Shown here piece by piece: positions 11,447-20,447 of a stretch of DNA of 64,000 nucleotides (position 1 is its first letter; each line of letters begins with the position of its first letter). The notes under the pieces were generated by a model. It was given only the letters and a program-made list of their open reading frames with translations. It did no database searches and was not told the origin of the DNA. Source of the DNA: Oscillospiraceae bacterium (GTDB lineage Bacteria; Bacillota_A; Clostridia; Oscillospirales; Oscillospiraceae); assembly GCA_024690695.1 (NCBI GenBank), contig JAILOS010000116.1:1-64000 (forward strand). The letters run 5' to 3'. The position numbers and the translations under genes were made by a program.

Positions 11447-11474
11447 GCGTTTTTTGTTTCTTTTTCGTCTCTTT

Positions 11475-11945
11475 TTACAATTCGTTGATGCTGCAGGCGA
11501 CGCCGCCGTTGTCGAGGATCTCCAGCAGCGCCCAGCTCAGGCGCCGGCCGCTGCCGGCGGTGCCGGGATTGATGAGCTGCACGCCGCCGAGTTCCTCCTG
11601 CGAGGCGCGGTGCGTGTGCCCGTAGAGAGCGAGGCTGCAGCCGCGCTCCTGCGCGGCGTAGGCCAGGCGGTCGAGCTCGCCCCAGTCCACGCCGTACTGA
11701 TGGCCGTGGCAGAGGAAGGCCTTCACCGGCCCGAGCTGCACGATATCCGCCAGCGGGGCGATCGGCGCCAGATCGCAGTTGCCGCAGACCCGGTACAGCG
11801 GCAGCTCGGGGAACGCCCGCTCGATCGCGAGCGTGTCGCGGTCGTGATCGCCGAGGTGGACGACGGCGTCCGGCCGGCAGAGCAGCAGCGCCTCCAGCAT
11901 CGGCCCGGTGTTGCGGTGGGTGTCGGAAAAGACGGCGACTTTCAT
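11475..11945 (-). CDS. YfcE/MJ0936-type metallophosphoesterase
   Basis: A 156-residue cytosolic phosphodiesterase of the calcineurin-like superfamily, YfcE/MJ0936 subgroup. All metal-binding motifs are visible in order: SDTHRN near the N-terminus, LGDHDRD, GNCD, a CHGHQYGV segment and GHTHRA. Such enzymes hydrolyse model phosphodiesters with Mn2+ or Ni2+; the natural substrate is unknown. ATG 11945 is chosen because AGGAGG (11953-11958) lies 7 nt upstream, better than the TTG one codon earlier. It is divergent from the small-protein operon that begins at about 12023. Confidence 0.88.
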   Translation of the reverse strand: MKVAVFSDTHRNTGPMLEALLLCRPDAVVHLGDHDRDTLAIERAFPELPLYRVCGNCDLAPIAPLADIVQLGPVKAFLCHGHQYGVDWGELDRLAYAAQERGCSLALYGHTHRASQEELGGVQLINPGTAGSGRRLSWALLEILDNGGVACSINEL

Positions 11946-12022
11946 CAAAAGACCTCCTGTCGAAAAAACGGTATCATCCGGTGACGGACGGAATAGAATG
12001 GACTCGAGGGGGCGTGATCGAC

Positions 12023-12274
12023 GTGCAGGATCTCGAGAGCTTGAGCAGGCAGCTGCAGCAGGACGGCCGGGCGGAGAAAATCAAGGCGCTGGCCGACTCC
12101 GCCGACGGACAGCGTCTCAGCCGCATGGCGGACCGCAAGGCGCTGTCGCAGGCGGTGGCACAGGGCGATACCGAGGCGGTCAAGGCGATGATCGGCCGGC
12201 TCCTCGCGACGGAGGAGGGCCGGCGGCTCGGCGCGCAGCTGCAAAAGATGCTGGGAGACAAGGGCCGTGGATGA
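12023..12274 (+). CDS. Small helical protein, first of a three-gene operon, unknown function
   Basis: An 83-residue charged, soluble, probably all-helical protein with no cysteines, signal peptide or membrane segment. It contains repeated short helices with the pattern DGRAEKIKALADSADGQRL and ends in Lys/Arg. Three in-frame GTG codons could start it (11981, 12014, 12023). GTG 12023 is preferred because GAGGGGG at 12006-12012 lies 10 nt upstream, whereas the others have no site or one that is too close. The gene overlaps the next by 8 bp. I do not recognise a named domain. From memory, unverified, similar small proteins recur with the next two genes in other Oscillospiraceae. Confidence 0.65.
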   Translation: MQDLESLSRQLQQDGRAEKIKALADSADGQRLSRMADRKALSQAVAQGDTEAVKAMIGRLLATEEGRRLGAQLQKMLGDKGRG

Positions 12275-12602
12275 TCTGGAAGGTCAGATCCGCCAGGTTT
12301 TGAACGATCCCGGGCAGATGGCGCAGATCATGAATCTTGCGCAGTCGCTGATGGGCGGCGACGGAGAAAAGCCGCCCGCTTCGCCCGCGGAAGAGCCCGG
12401 TGCGGAGAGCGCCCTGCTCTCCCGGCTCGCCTCTCTGATGAGCCGCGGCGGCGAAAGCCGCCAGCAGGCGCTGATGAAGGCGATCGAGCCTTATCTGTCC
12501 GAGAAGCGGCGGCAGAAGATGGAGCGGGCGCTGCGGCTGGCGCGCATGGCGCGGCTGGCCCGGCTCGCGATGGAGGGGATGGAGGGGACCGACGATGCCT
12601 AA
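12267..12602 (+). CDS. Small helical protein, second of the three-gene operon, unknown function
   Basis: A 111-residue protein with three parts: an N-terminal helix (DLEGQIRQVLNDPGQMAQIM) followed by a Leu/Met helix to about residue 30, a Gly/Pro/Ala-rich linker (about 30-45), and a basic C-terminal helical domain containing LMKAIEPYLSEKRRQKMERA and a run of Ala/Arg/Leu/Met. Start GTG 12267 overlaps the preceding gene by 8 bp, and its stop overlaps the third gene by 8 bp, so the three are almost surely co-translated. The KAIEPYLSEKRRQK signature resembles a conserved hypothetical family of Clostridia that I remember but cannot name. No enzymatic motif. Confidence 0.68.
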   Translation: MDDLEGQIRQVLNDPGQMAQIMNLAQSLMGGDGEKPPASPAEEPGAESALLSRLASLMSRGGESRQQALMKAIEPYLSEKRRQKMERALRLARMARLARLAMEGMEGTDDA

Positions 12603-12840
12603 ACGCTATCAGGGCGGCAGCGGGCGCTTTACCTGGCTGGACGCGCCGCAGCAGCCGCCCGCGCCCCCGCCGCCGCTGCGTGCGAGTCCGGGGCGCGGCT
12701 TTCCTCCGCTGCCGTTTCGGCTGCTGCCTGCGGAGCTGGAGACGGAGGATCTGATCCTGCTGCTGATCTGCTATCTGCTCTATCGCGAGAGCGGCGACAG
12801 CGAGTGGCTGGTCGCGCTGGGCGCGCTGCTGCTCTCCTGA
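12595..12840 (+). CDS. Small proline-rich/hydrophobic protein, third of the three-gene operon
   Basis: An 81-residue protein with a basic, proline-rich first half (PPAPPPP) and a second half of two short hydrophobic stretches, LILLLICYLLY and WLVALGALLL, separated by ESGDSE. The Leu-rich LETEDLILLL pattern suggests a membrane-associated helical hairpin or amphipathic assembly domain. ATG 12595 overlaps the previous stop by 8 bp. A terminator begins right after its stop. Function unknown. Its tail resembles small Asp/Leu-rich proteins seen elsewhere in Clostridia (memory, not checked). Confidence 0.65.
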   Translation: MPKRYQGGSGRFTWLDAPQQPPAPPPPLRASPGRGFPPLPFRLLPAELETEDLILLLICYLLYRESGDSEWLVALGALLLS

Positions 12841-12869
12841 GCTCCGGGTCTCCGGCCCGGAGCTCGTTT
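12839..12869 (+). terminator. Terminator of the small-protein operon
   Basis: A 10-bp GC-rich stem (12839-12848 with 12856-12865) starts inside the stop codon and is followed by GTTTT. It ends the three-gene operon before the separate MATE promoter. Confidence 0.8.
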
Positions 12870-12912
12870 TGCCGGAGAGCATTATACCACCGGGGCGGCC
12901 GAAAGGAAAGAT

Positions 12913-12940
12913 TGCTTTTTGCGGCGCCGTATCGTACAAT
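12913..12940 (+). promoter_or_regulatory. Promoter of the MATE transporter gene
   Basis: TTGCTT (12913-12918) and TACAAT (12935-12940), 16 bp spacing, about 30 nt before the ATG at 12972. Confidence 0.65.
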
Positions 12941-12971
12941 GGGGACAAGCTCTGTTTTTTCGAGGTGCTTC

Positions 12972-14354
12972 ATGACTGTTCGTTCCCTGATCGGCGACCG
13001 CGCCTTTTACCGCCGCGTGTTCCGGATCATGACCCCGATTTTGATCCAGAACGTCATCACCAACTTTGTCGGTCTGCTGGACAACCTGATGGTCGGGCAG
13101 ATCGGCACGGAACCGATGTCCGGCGTCGCGATCGTCAACCAGCTTCTTTTCGTCTACAATCTCTGCCTGTTCGGCGCGCTGGCCGGGCCGGGCATCTTCA
13201 CGGCGCAGTTCTTCGGCCGCGGCGATCCGGAGGGCGTGCGCAGCACCTTCCGCGCAAAGATCATCATCGCGATGCTGATCTTCGCCGCCTTCTCGGCCGT
13301 CTTCGTTTTCAGCGGGACGGCGCTGATCGGGCAGTTCCTCCACGAGGGGCAGGAGCGCCTGGACCTCGCGGCCACGCTCGGGCACGGGCAGGACTACCTG
13401 CGCATCATGATCCTGCAGATGTTCCCCTTCGCCTGGGTGCAGGTCTACGCCGGCACCCTGCGCGAGACCGGTGAGACCGTCGTGCCGATGCGTGCGAGCG
13501 TCACGGCGATGCTGGTCAACCTCGTGCTGAACTATATCCTGATCTTCGGGAAGCTCGGCCTGCCCGCGCTGGGCGTCACCGGCGCCGCGATCGCCACGCT
13601 GATCGCCCGCCTCGTCGAGTGCGGCATCGTCGTCGTCTGGACCCACCGGCATCACGGCCGCTGCGCCTTTATCGACGGCGCGTACCGCTCGATGAAGGTG
13701 CCGGGCGAGCTGCTGCGCCCGATGCTGCGCATGGGCCTGCCGCTGCTGCTCAACGAGCTGCTCTGGTCCTCGGGCATGACGACGCTCAACCAGTGCTATT
13801 CGCTGCGCGGCCTGGAGGTCGTTTCCGCGCTGAACATCTCCACGACGGCCTCAAGCCTGTTCTTTTGCGCCTTTCTGTCGATGGGCAGCACCGTGGCGAT
13901 CATGATCGGACAGCTGCTCGGCGCGGGCGAGCCGGAACGCGCCGTGGACGAGGACCGCAAGCTCACCGCCTTCTCGGTGGCGCTGTGCACGCTCGTCGGC
14001 GTCGTGATGGCGCTGATCGCGCCGCTGCTGCCGGAGCTGTACAATACCGGCGCGCCGATCAAGGCGCTGGCGGTGCGCCTGCTGCTGGTGAGCGCGGCGA
14101 TGATGCCGGTCAACGCCTACACCAACTGCTGCTATTTCACGCTCCGCTGCGGCGGCAAGACGCTGATCACCTTCCTGTTCGACTGCGCCTTCGTCTGGGT
14201 CGTCAGCATCCCGACGGCCTTTATCCTCTCCCGCTTCACCGCGCTGCCGATCCTGCCGATGGTGATCGCCGTGAACGCGCTGGATCTGATCAAGTGCGTC
14301 ATCGGCTATGTGCTGGTGCGCAGCCGCCGCTGGGTCAACAAGCTCGTTGGCTGA
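12972..14354 (+). CDS. MATE-family multidrug/cation antiporter
   Basis: A 461-residue integral membrane protein with about 12 hydrophobic segments arranged as two MatE repeats. Characteristic motifs are QNVITNFVGLLDNLMVGQIG in the first helices, GPGIFTAQFFGRGD after helix 2, and GALAG/AIATLIAR segments. MATE proteins export drugs, toxins or metabolites using Na+ or H+ gradients; the substrate is unknown. ATG 12972 is used because GAGGTG lies just upstream and a promoter precedes it; upstream in-frame starts would lie before the promoter and inside the terminator of the preceding operon. Monocistronic. No regulator is adjacent. Confidence 0.92.
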   Translation: MTVRSLIGDRAFYRRVFRIMTPILIQNVITNFVGLLDNLMVGQIGTEPMSGVAIVNQLLFVYNLCLFGALAGPGIFTAQFFGRGDPEGVRSTFRAKIIIAMLIFAAFSAVFVFSGTALIGQFLHEGQERLDLAATLGHGQDYLRIMILQMFPFAWVQVYAGTLRETGETVVPMRASVTAMLVNLVLNYILIFGKLGLPALGVTGAAIATLIARLVECGIVVVWTHRHHGRCAFIDGAYRSMKVPGELLRPMLRMGLPLLLNELLWSSGMTTLNQCYSLRGLEVVSALNISTTASSLFFCAFLSMGSTVAIMIGQLLGAGEPERAVDEDRKLTAFSVALCTLVGVVMALIAPLLPELYNTGAPIKALAVRLLLVSAAMMPVNAYTNCCYFTLRCGGKTLITFLFDCAFVWVVSIPTAFILSRFTALPILPMVIAVNALDLIKCVIGYVLVRSRRWVNKLVG

Positions 14355-14376
14355 AAAATGCGTCCCGTGCGCGCCG

Positions 14377-14411
14377 AAACGCTTGCAGTCGAAAGCGTTT
14401 TGTGCTATTCT
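14377..14411 (+). promoter_or_regulatory. Promoter with overlapping inverted repeat
   Basis: TTGCAG (14383-14388) and TATTCT (14406-14411) with 17 bp spacing drive the next gene. The -35 region overlaps the inverted repeat AAACGCTT ... AAGCGTTT (14377-14384 / 14393-14400), which could be an operator or a weak terminator for the MATE gene. Confidence 0.45.
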
Positions 14412-14486
14412 CTACCGTAGACGGGTTATATTCCCCGTCTGCCATGAAAAAAACCGGGCGCCGCCCGGCGGAAAGGTGAGGTCAAC

Positions 14487-15680
14487 ATGAAACAGTGTCC
14501 CCAGTGCGGCAATCAGTACCCGGACGAGGCCCGCTTCTGCACGGAATGCGGCGTCCCTCTGCCCGCGGCCAAGCCGCTTGACGAAGAGCCCGCAGCGGAA
14601 AAACCCGCCGAGCCCAAGCCGGTGCAGCAGCCCGCTTTCACGCGCCCGACTCTTGACGACGAGCCGGAAGTGACGCCTCAGCAGCAGCCGGTTCAGCAGC
14701 CGGTCCCAGAGCCGGAGAAACCCCGGAAGGAGCCCAAGCCCAAGAAAGAGAAACCGCCCAAGAAGGAAAAGCCGCCCCGCACGGTAAAGCGCGTGGGCGC
14801 CGGCCGCCGCGTGCTGGTGGTCTTCCTGTGCCTGTTCCTGTTCATCTTCCTCTTTGCCGCCGCGCTGACCTTTGAACTGCGCAGCTCCAGCAGCAAGGCG
14901 GGGCTGACGGAAATTCTGGACGGGATCGACCTGAGCGAGCTCCGTATCGACCCCTTCTTCGACGATATCAGCGAGGAGACCACGATGGTCGACCTGCTGA
15001 AGGGCGGTCTGGAGGAGACCGGCAACGACATCGAGGAAAAGACCATTGAGAAGTTCCTCGACAAGTCCACGCTCAAGTCCTTCTTCGCCGGCGAAGCGGC
15101 CAAGCTCCTCAAGGACGTCTTCAACGGCAAGACCAAGTACGAATTCGACCCGCAGGATCTGACAGACGAGCTGCAGGACGATAAAAACCTCAGCATTCTC
15201 CGTAAAGAAGGGTACAACCTCAGACGGCAGGATGCGCAGGAGATTTCCGACCGCGTCGTTGACTTCGGCATCGCCGACACGCTCAACAGCGCCAACCTGA
15301 AGGAGAAGGCCCCCGAGGCGGTCAAGGCCGTCCGCTACGGTCTGGCGTATTACACGATCGCCGGCCTGCTGCTCCTTGCGATCATCTTCGCGCTGCTGAT
15401 CCTCGCCGCGAACCGCGGCCGCGTCAGCCTGACCTTCGGCGACGTCGGCGGCACGGCGATCGCCCTCGGCGCGATCCTGTGCATCGCGGCGCTGCTTGCC
15501 CGCCTCCTGCCCGACGTCTGGCAGAGCATCTGCGCGGACAACCAGCTGATCGCCCAGGGCTCCGGCGCTTTCCTGAACGCCCACCTCAAGACCAACGCCA
15601 TCGTCTTCGGCGTCGGCCTCGTGCTGGCGATCCTCGGCGCGCTCTTCCGCATCCCCGAGAAGAAAGCCACCGAGATCTGA
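14487..15680 (+). CDS. Zinc-ribbon membrane protein, unknown function
   Basis: A 397-residue protein. It starts with a zinc ribbon (CPQCGNQYPDEARFCTECG, residues 4-22), then a Pro/Glu/Lys-rich linker to about 105, and a first membrane helix at about 112-132. A charged domain of about 150 residues (ELRIDPFFDD ... DRVVDFGIADTL) follows. Two to three further membrane helices are near the C-terminus (about 287-310, 325-345, 370-390). The middle domain is probably extracytoplasmic. The domain plan recurs in the shorter protein at 20448-21299. AAAGGTGAGG precedes ATG 14487. No functional assignment; such zinc-ribbon membrane proteins are frequent and poorly understood in Clostridia. Confidence 0.82.
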   Translation: MKQCPQCGNQYPDEARFCTECGVPLPAAKPLDEEPAAEKPAEPKPVQQPAFTRPTLDDEPEVTPQQQPVQQPVPEPEKPRKEPKPKKEKPPKKEKPPRTVKRVGAGRRVLVVFLCLFLFIFLFAAALTFELRSSSSKAGLTEILDGIDLSELRIDPFFDDISEETTMVDLLKGGLEETGNDIEEKTIEKFLDKSTLKSFFAGEAAKLLKDVFNGKTKYEFDPQDLTDELQDDKNLSILRKEGYNLRRQDAQEISDRVVDFGIADTLNSANLKEKAPEAVKAVRYGLAYYTIAGLLLLAIIFALLILAANRGRVSLTFGDVGGTAIALGAILCIAALLARLLPDVWQSICADNQLIAQGSGAFLNAHLKTNAIVFGVGLVLAILGALFRIPEKKATEI

Positions 15681-15697
15681 AAAACCGCAGAGAACGC

Positions 15698-15733
15698 AAA
15701 ACCGGCCTGCGCCATGAACGCAGGCCGGTTTTT
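15698..15733 (+). terminator. Intrinsic terminator after the zinc-ribbon membrane protein gene
   Basis: Stem of about 13 bp (AAACCGGCCTGCG with its complement) with a 7-base loop and a T run at 15729-15733. Confidence 0.88.
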
Positions 15734-15747
15734 CTATGCCGCGGCGC

Positions 15748-15776
15748 TTGAGTTTTCCGCGGCGCTGTGATACAAT
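15748..15776 (+). promoter_or_regulatory. Promoter of hutH with structured leader
   Basis: TTGAGT (15748-15753) and TACAAT (15771-15776), 17 bp apart. The roughly 90-nt leader contains two GC-rich hairpins (around 15783-15800 and 15823-15842), possible control elements. The start codon is GTG 15873 with GTGAGGA about 8 nt upstream. Confidence 0.7.
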
Positions 15777-15872
15777 CATTTCCAGCGGCGCAAAGCGCCG
15801 CCGAACGACGAGGAAACCGCCGGCGGCCGGACATGCGGCCGGCTTTCCGACAAAACAAGTGAGGATTCTGCT

Positions 15873-17438
15873 GTGGAACTTGCGAAAACGATCCGCACCG
15901 TCGCGCTCGACGGGCATCATTTGACGCTGGATCAGCTGGTCGCCGCCGCGCGCTTCGGCGCGCAGGTCGAACTGACGCAGGAGGCCCGGGAGGCGATCCG
16001 CCGCTCCCGCGCGCTGGCCGAGAAGATCGCCGCGGAAAAGCGCGTGGCCTACGGGATCACCACCGGCTTCGGCGATTTTGCCACGGTCGCCGTCCCCGAG
16101 GAGCTGAGCAGCCGCCTGTCCAACAACCTCATTTTCAGCCACTGCGTCGGCACCGGCGAGCCCTACGCCGAAGAGGTCGTGCGCGGGATGATGCTGCTGC
16201 GGGCCAACGCCCTGTGCGCGGGCGTCAGCGGCGTGCGGCTCGAGCTGGTGGAAAAGCTGCTGGAGCTGCTGAACCGACAGGTGACGCCGGTCGTGCCGCA
16301 GAAGGGCTCGCTGGGCGCTTCGGGCGACCTCGCACCGCTCAGCCACATGGGCCTCGTGCTGATGGGCCGGGGCGAGGCGGTCTTCGAGGGCGAAACGCTG
16401 CCGGGCGCCGAGGCGCTGCGCCGGGCCGGGATCAAGCCGCTGGACACGCTCGTGTGCAAGGAGGGCCTCGGCATCACGAACGGCACCTGCGCGATGACGA
16501 GCGTCGGCGCGCTGAATCTCTACGATACGATCCGCGCCGCGCGCCTGGCCGACCTCGTCGGCACGCTGACGCTGACGGCGCTCGCCGGGCAGCTCGACGC
16601 CTTTCAGGACCGGCTGCACCGCGCGCGCGGGCAGCTCGGGCAGATCCGCGTGGCAAAGAACATCCGCCTGCTGACCGAGGGCTGCGAGATCCTCGCCAAC
16701 AGCCAGGGCGACCGCGTGCAGGACGCCTACGCGCTGCGCTGCATGCCTCAGGTGCACGGCGCGGTGCGCGACGCGCTGGACTTTATCCGCGCGAAGGTCG
16801 AGATCGAGCTCAACGCCGTGACCGACAATCCGCTGATGTTCACCGAGGACGAGGCCGTGATCTCCGGCGGCAACTTCCACGGCGAGCCGATGGCCCTGCC
16901 CTTCGACTTCCTTGCGATCGCCTGCTCGGAGCTCGCGGGTATCTCCGAGCGCCGCACCGAGCGCATGGTCAACGCCGCCCTCTCCAACGGGCTGACCCCC
17001 TTCCTGACGACCGACGGCGGCATCAACAGCGGCTACATGATCGTGCAGTACTCCGCCGCCTCGATGGTCTCGGAGAACAAGGTGCTCGCCCATCCGGCGA
17101 GCGTGGACTCCATCCCCTCCTCGGCCAATCAGGAGGACTTCGTTTCGATGGGCACGACCGCCGCGCGCAAGTCCGGCCTCGTGCTGCAGAATACGCTCTC
17201 GGTGCTGGCCTTCGAGCTGCTCACCGCCTGCCAGGCCGTGGATATCCGCCGGAGGCTGAACACCCACGGGCAGGGGCTCTCCCCGGTGCACGAGGCGCTG
17301 TTCCGTCACGTGCGCGAAAAGATCGCCTTTATGGAGACCGACCGCGAGCTCTGGCCGGATATCCGGGCGATCGAGGGCATGGTCCGCAGCGGCGAGCTGC
17401 TGGACCTCGCCGAAGAGCTCGTCCCCGGTCTGGAGTAA
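15873..17438 (+). CDS. hutH: Histidine ammonia-lyase
   Basis: Non-oxidative deamination of L-histidine to trans-urocanate and ammonia, the first step of histidine degradation, in the cytoplasm. The MIO cofactor forms from A149-S150-G151 in GSLGASGDLAPL. Other family blocks include YGITTGFGDF, NALCAGVSGVR, KEGLGITNGT, NSQGDRVQDAYALRC and TDNPLMF. Length 521 is normal for the family (about 510). The gene is transcribed alone from its own promoter and ends in a terminator shared with the convergent fhs. The rest of the pathway follows within 8 kb. Confidence 0.97.
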   Translation: MELAKTIRTVALDGHHLTLDQLVAAARFGAQVELTQEAREAIRRSRALAEKIAAEKRVAYGITTGFGDFATVAVPEELSSRLSNNLIFSHCVGTGEPYAEEVVRGMMLLRANALCAGVSGVRLELVEKLLELLNRQVTPVVPQKGSLGASGDLAPLSHMGLVLMGRGEAVFEGETLPGAEALRRAGIKPLDTLVCKEGLGITNGTCAMTSVGALNLYDTIRAARLADLVGTLTLTALAGQLDAFQDRLHRARGQLGQIRVAKNIRLLTEGCEILANSQGDRVQDAYALRCMPQVHGAVRDALDFIRAKVEIELNAVTDNPLMFTEDEAVISGGNFHGEPMALPFDFLAIACSELAGISERRTERMVNAALSNGLTPFLTTDGGINSGYMIVQYSAASMVSENKVLAHPASVDSIPSSANQEDFVSMGTTAARKSGLVLQNTLSVLAFELLTACQAVDIRRRLNTHGQGLSPVHEALFRHVREKIAFMETDRELWPDIRAIEGMVRSGELLDLAEELVPGLE

Positions 17439-17446
17439 TACGCGGC

Positions 17447-17497
17447 AAAAACGCCCTCCGCGGTTCCTTTTCACACGGAACCGCGGAGGGCGTTTTT
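17447..17497. terminator. Bidirectional terminator between hutH and fhs
   Basis: Long perfect stem (17447-17467 with 17477-17497) containing ACGCCCTCCGCGGTTCC, flanked by A run and T run, so it works for both convergent genes. Confidence 0.92.
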
Positions 17498-17509
17498 TCG
17501 TTTGCCGGA

Positions 17510-19186
17510 TCAGAACAGGCCGGAGATCACGCCGTTTTCGTCGACGTCGATGCGCTCGGCGGCCGGAGACTTCGGCAGACCGGGCATCGTCATGATGTCG
17601 CCGGTCAGCGCGACGAGGAAGCCCGCGCCGGCGCAGACCTTGAGAGAGCGCACCGTGACCGTGAAGCCCGCGGGCGCGCCCAGCAGCGCCGGATCGTCGG
17701 AGAAGGAATACTGCGTCTTCGCCATGCAGATCGGGAGCCGGTCGAAGCCGAGCGCCGTGATCTGCTTCAGCTGCTTTTTCGCGTTGGCGTCGAGCTCCAC
17801 GCCGTCGGCGTGATAGACGCGGCGGCAGATCGTCTCGAGCTTTTCGAGGATCGGCGAATCGGCGTCGTAGACAAAGCGGAAGTCGTTCGGCTCTTCGCAC
17901 AGGCGCACGACCTCCTCGGCCAGCGCCCGGCCGCCCGCGCTGCCCCGGCCCCAGACCTCGCTGAGCGCGACCTTCACGCCGAGCTCGCGGCATTTCGCCT
18001 CGATCAGCGCCAGCTCCGCCTCCGTATCGGTCGGGAAGCGGTTGAGCGCCACGACGCAGGGCACGCCGTAGACCTCGCGCACGTTGCGCACGTGCTGCAG
18101 CAGGTTCGGCAGGCCGCGCTCCAGCGCCTCGACGTTCTCCGCGCCGAGCTCGGCCTTCGGCACGCCGCCGTGGTATTTGAGCGCCCGCGCCGTGGCCACG
18201 ACGACCATCGCCGAGGGACGCAGCCCCGCCATGCGGCACTTGATGTCCACGAACTTCTCCGCGCCGAGATCGGCGGCGAAGCCCGCCTCCGTGACCGTGT
18301 AGTCCGAGAGCTTGAGCGCGAGGCGCGTGGCCATCACACTGTTGCAGCCGTGGGCGATGTTGGCGAAGGGGCCGCCGTGGATGAACACCGGCGTTCCCTC
18401 CAGCGTCTGGACGAGGTTCGGCTTGATCGCGTCCTTCAGCAGCGCCGCCATCGCGCCCTCGGCCTTGAGGTCGTGGGCGGTGACGGGTCTGCCGTCATAG
18501 GTATAGCCGACGACGATGCGCGCGAGCCGCCGCTTGAGGTCGCCGAGATCCGAGGCGAGACACAGCACGGCCATGACCTCGCTCGCGACGGTGATCTCAA
18601 AGCCGTCCTCCCGCGGCACGCCCTGCATCCGGCCCCCAAGGCCGTCCACAATATGGCGCAGCTGCCGGTCGTTCATATCCACGGCGCGCTTCCAGGTGAT
18701 CGCCTTCGGGTCGACGCCGAGGGCGTTGCCCTGCTGGATATGGTTGTCGAGCATCGCGGCGAGCAGGTTGTTCGCCGCGCCGATCGCGTGGAAGTCGCCG
18801 GTAAAGTGAAGGTTGATGTCCTCCATCGGTACGACCTGCGCATAGCCGCCGCCGGTCGCGCCGCCCTTGACGCCGAAGACCGGGCCGAGCGAGGGCTCGC
18901 GCAGCGCGGCCATCGCGTTTTTGCCGAGGGCGCGCAGGCTGTCCGCCAGACCCACGGAGGTCGTCGTCTTGCCCTCGCCGGCGGGCGTGGGCGTGATGGC
19001 CGTGACGAGGATCAGCTTCCCGTCCGGCCGGTCGGCCAGCTTCTTCAGCAGCGCCGGATCGACCTTCGCCTTATAGCTGCCGTACTGCTCCAAATATTGC
19101 TCGTCGATCCCCGCCTGCGCCGCGATCGCGGTGATTTTTTTCATGCTGCAGGCCTGGGCGATTTCGATGTCCGTCAGAAAAGCCAC
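17510..19186 (-). CDS. fhs: Formate-tetrahydrofolate ligase
   Basis: Interconverts formate + THF + ATP with 10-formyl-THF + ADP + Pi. The 558-residue length is typical. The nucleotide-binding loop [10 protein letters not shown] (about 66-75), [24 protein letters not shown], and the PTDTEAE ... L region are all present. The GTG start at 19186 is supported by AAAGGGG 7 nt upstream. It begins 4 nt after the hutI stop, so it is translationally linked to imidazolonepropionase. In this context the enzyme probably runs toward formate and ATP, taking the one-carbon unit of histidine after FchA and FolD. FolD is not in the window. Confidence 0.97.
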   Translation of the reverse strand: MAFLTDIEIAQACSMKKITAIAAQAGIDEQYLEQYGSYKAKVDPALLKKLADRPDGKLILVTAITPTPAGEGKTTTSVGLADSLRALGKNAMAALREPSLGPVFGVKGGATGGGYAQVVPMEDINLHFTGDFHAIGAANNLLAAMLDNHIQQGNALGVDPKAITWKRAVDMNDRQLRHIVDGLGGRMQGVPREDGFEITVASEVMAVLCLASDLGDLKRRLARIVVGYTYDGRPVTAHDLKAEGAMAALLKDAIKPNLVQTLEGTPVFIHGGPFANIAHGCNSVMATRLALKLSDYTVTEAGFAADLGAEKFVDIKCRMAGLRPSAMVVVATARALKYHGGVPKAELGAENVEALERGLPNLLQHVRNVREVYGVPCVVALNRFPTDTEAELALIEAKCRELGVKVALSEVWGRGSAGGRALAEEVVRLCEEPNDFRFVYDADSPILEKLETICRRVYHADGVELDANAKKQLKQITALGFDRLPICMAKTQYSFSDDPALLGAPAGFTVTVRSLKVCAGAGFLVALTGDIMTMPGLPKSPAAERIDVDENGVISGLF

Positions 19187-19190
19187 GCGC

Positions 19191-20417
19191 TTATCCCCTT
19201 TCGATGTTTCCTTTTTTGATCACGGTCCGCGCCAGATTGCTGCCCATGCGGTAGAAGATCATGTCCAGATCCGGCGCGTCCCAGACGACCAGATCCGCCT
19301 GCTTGCCCGCCTCGAGCGAGCCGACCGTCCCCGCCCGGCCGATGGCCGCGGCGGCGTTGAGCGTCACGGCGGTGAGCGCCTCCTCGGGCGTCATGCGGTA
19401 TTTGAGGCAGCCGAGGTTCATCACGAACTGCAGATTCAGGCTCGGGCAGGAGCCGGGGTTGAAGTCCGAGGCAAGGGCCACCGGCACGCCGGCCCGGATC
19501 ATGTCGCGCACCGGCGCGTAGGTCGAGCCCAGATAGAAGCTCGTGGCCGGCAGGCAGCAGGCCACCGTGCCCGCCTCCGCCATCGCCGCGATCCCCTCCG
19601 GCGGGCAGACGATCAGGTGCTCGGCCGAGATCGCGCCCACCTGCGCGGTGAGCTGCGAGCCGCCGATCGGGTCGATCTCGTCGGCGTGGATCTTCGGGAC
19701 AAGGCCGCAGCGCTTGCCCGCTTCGAGGATGCGGCGGCTTTCCTCCGCCGTAAAGACCCCCGTCTCGCAGAACACGTCGCAGAACTCCGCCAGCTTTTCC
19801 GCCGCGACGCGGGGAATCGCCTCCTCGCACAGCAGGCGCAGATAGCCCTCGCGGTCGGCCTTGTATTCCGTCGGGACCGCGTGCGCGCCCAAAAAGGTCG
19901 CCGCGAGCTCGACGGGCTGCTCCACGTTCAGCCGCCGGATCACCCGGAGCTGCTTGAGCTCGGTGTCGAGATCGAGCCCGTAGCCGCTCTTGGCCTCCGC
20001 GGTCGTGACGCCGAGCGTCAGCATCTCGTCCAGCGCGGCGCGGGCTTTTTCGCAGAGCTCGTCCTCCGTTGCGGCGCGCGTGGCCTTCACGGTGGAGAGG
20101 ATGCCGCCGCCCTGCGCGAGAATTTCGAGATAGCTCGCGCCGTGCAGCTTGTCGCCAAGCTCGTTCTGCCGCCAGCCGCCGAAGATCAAGTGCGTGTGCG
20201 CGTCCACGAGGCCGGGCGTGACGAGTCTCCCCCGCGCGTCCAGCCTGCGCTCCGCCCGCGGGGCCTCGCCCTCGCCGAGCGCGGCGATCACGCCGCCCTC
20301 GCAGAGCACCCAGGCGTCCTTCAGAAAGCGGAGCTTTCCCTGCGCCTCGCCCCGCCGGGCGGTTTTGCCCTCGGGCGTCGCGAGCAGGCCGATATTCTGG
20401 ATCAACAGCCGTTCCAT
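19191..20417 (-). CDS. hutI: Imidazolonepropionase
   Basis: Hydrolyses 4-imidazolone-5-propionate to N-formimino-L-glutamate, the third step of histidine degradation. A 408-residue amidohydrolase-fold enzyme with the metal motif [11 protein letters not shown] (about 70-80), [22 protein letters not shown] and the ASDFNPG aspartate. Length matches HutI. It is co-transcribed with fhs (4-nt gap) downstream and, after 30 nt, with a zinc-ribbon membrane protein upstream. Confidence 0.96.
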   Translation of the reverse strand: MERLLIQNIGLLATPEGKTARRGEAQGKLRFLKDAWVLCEGGVIAALGEGEAPRAERRLDARGRLVTPGLVDAHTHLIFGGWRQNELGDKLHGASYLEILAQGGGILSTVKATRAATEDELCEKARAALDEMLTLGVTTAEAKSGYGLDLDTELKQLRVIRRLNVEQPVELAATFLGAHAVPTEYKADREGYLRLLCEEAIPRVAAEKLAEFCDVFCETGVFTAEESRRILEAGKRCGLVPKIHADEIDPIGGSQLTAQVGAISAEHLIVCPPEGIAAMAEAGTVACCLPATSFYLGSTYAPVRDMIRAGVPVALASDFNPGSCPSLNLQFVMNLGCLKYRMTPEEALTAVTLNAAAAIGRAGTVGSLEAGKQADLVVWDAPDLDMIFYRMGSNLARTVIKKGNIERG

Positions 20418-20447
20418 AGGCTCTCCTTTCCGGCCGCAGCCGGGTTT

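Noticed and set aside
14412..18239. A 1275-codon open frame on the minus strand opposite the zinc-ribbon gene and hutH
   Set aside because: Low-complexity Arg/Gly/Ala/Asp composition, no recognisable domain, and it crosses two terminators; a shadow of hutH and neighbours.
16214..19219. A 1001-codon plus-strand frame across hutH and antisense to fhs
   Set aside because: Crosses a strong bidirectional terminator, overlaps two real genes and has no domain.
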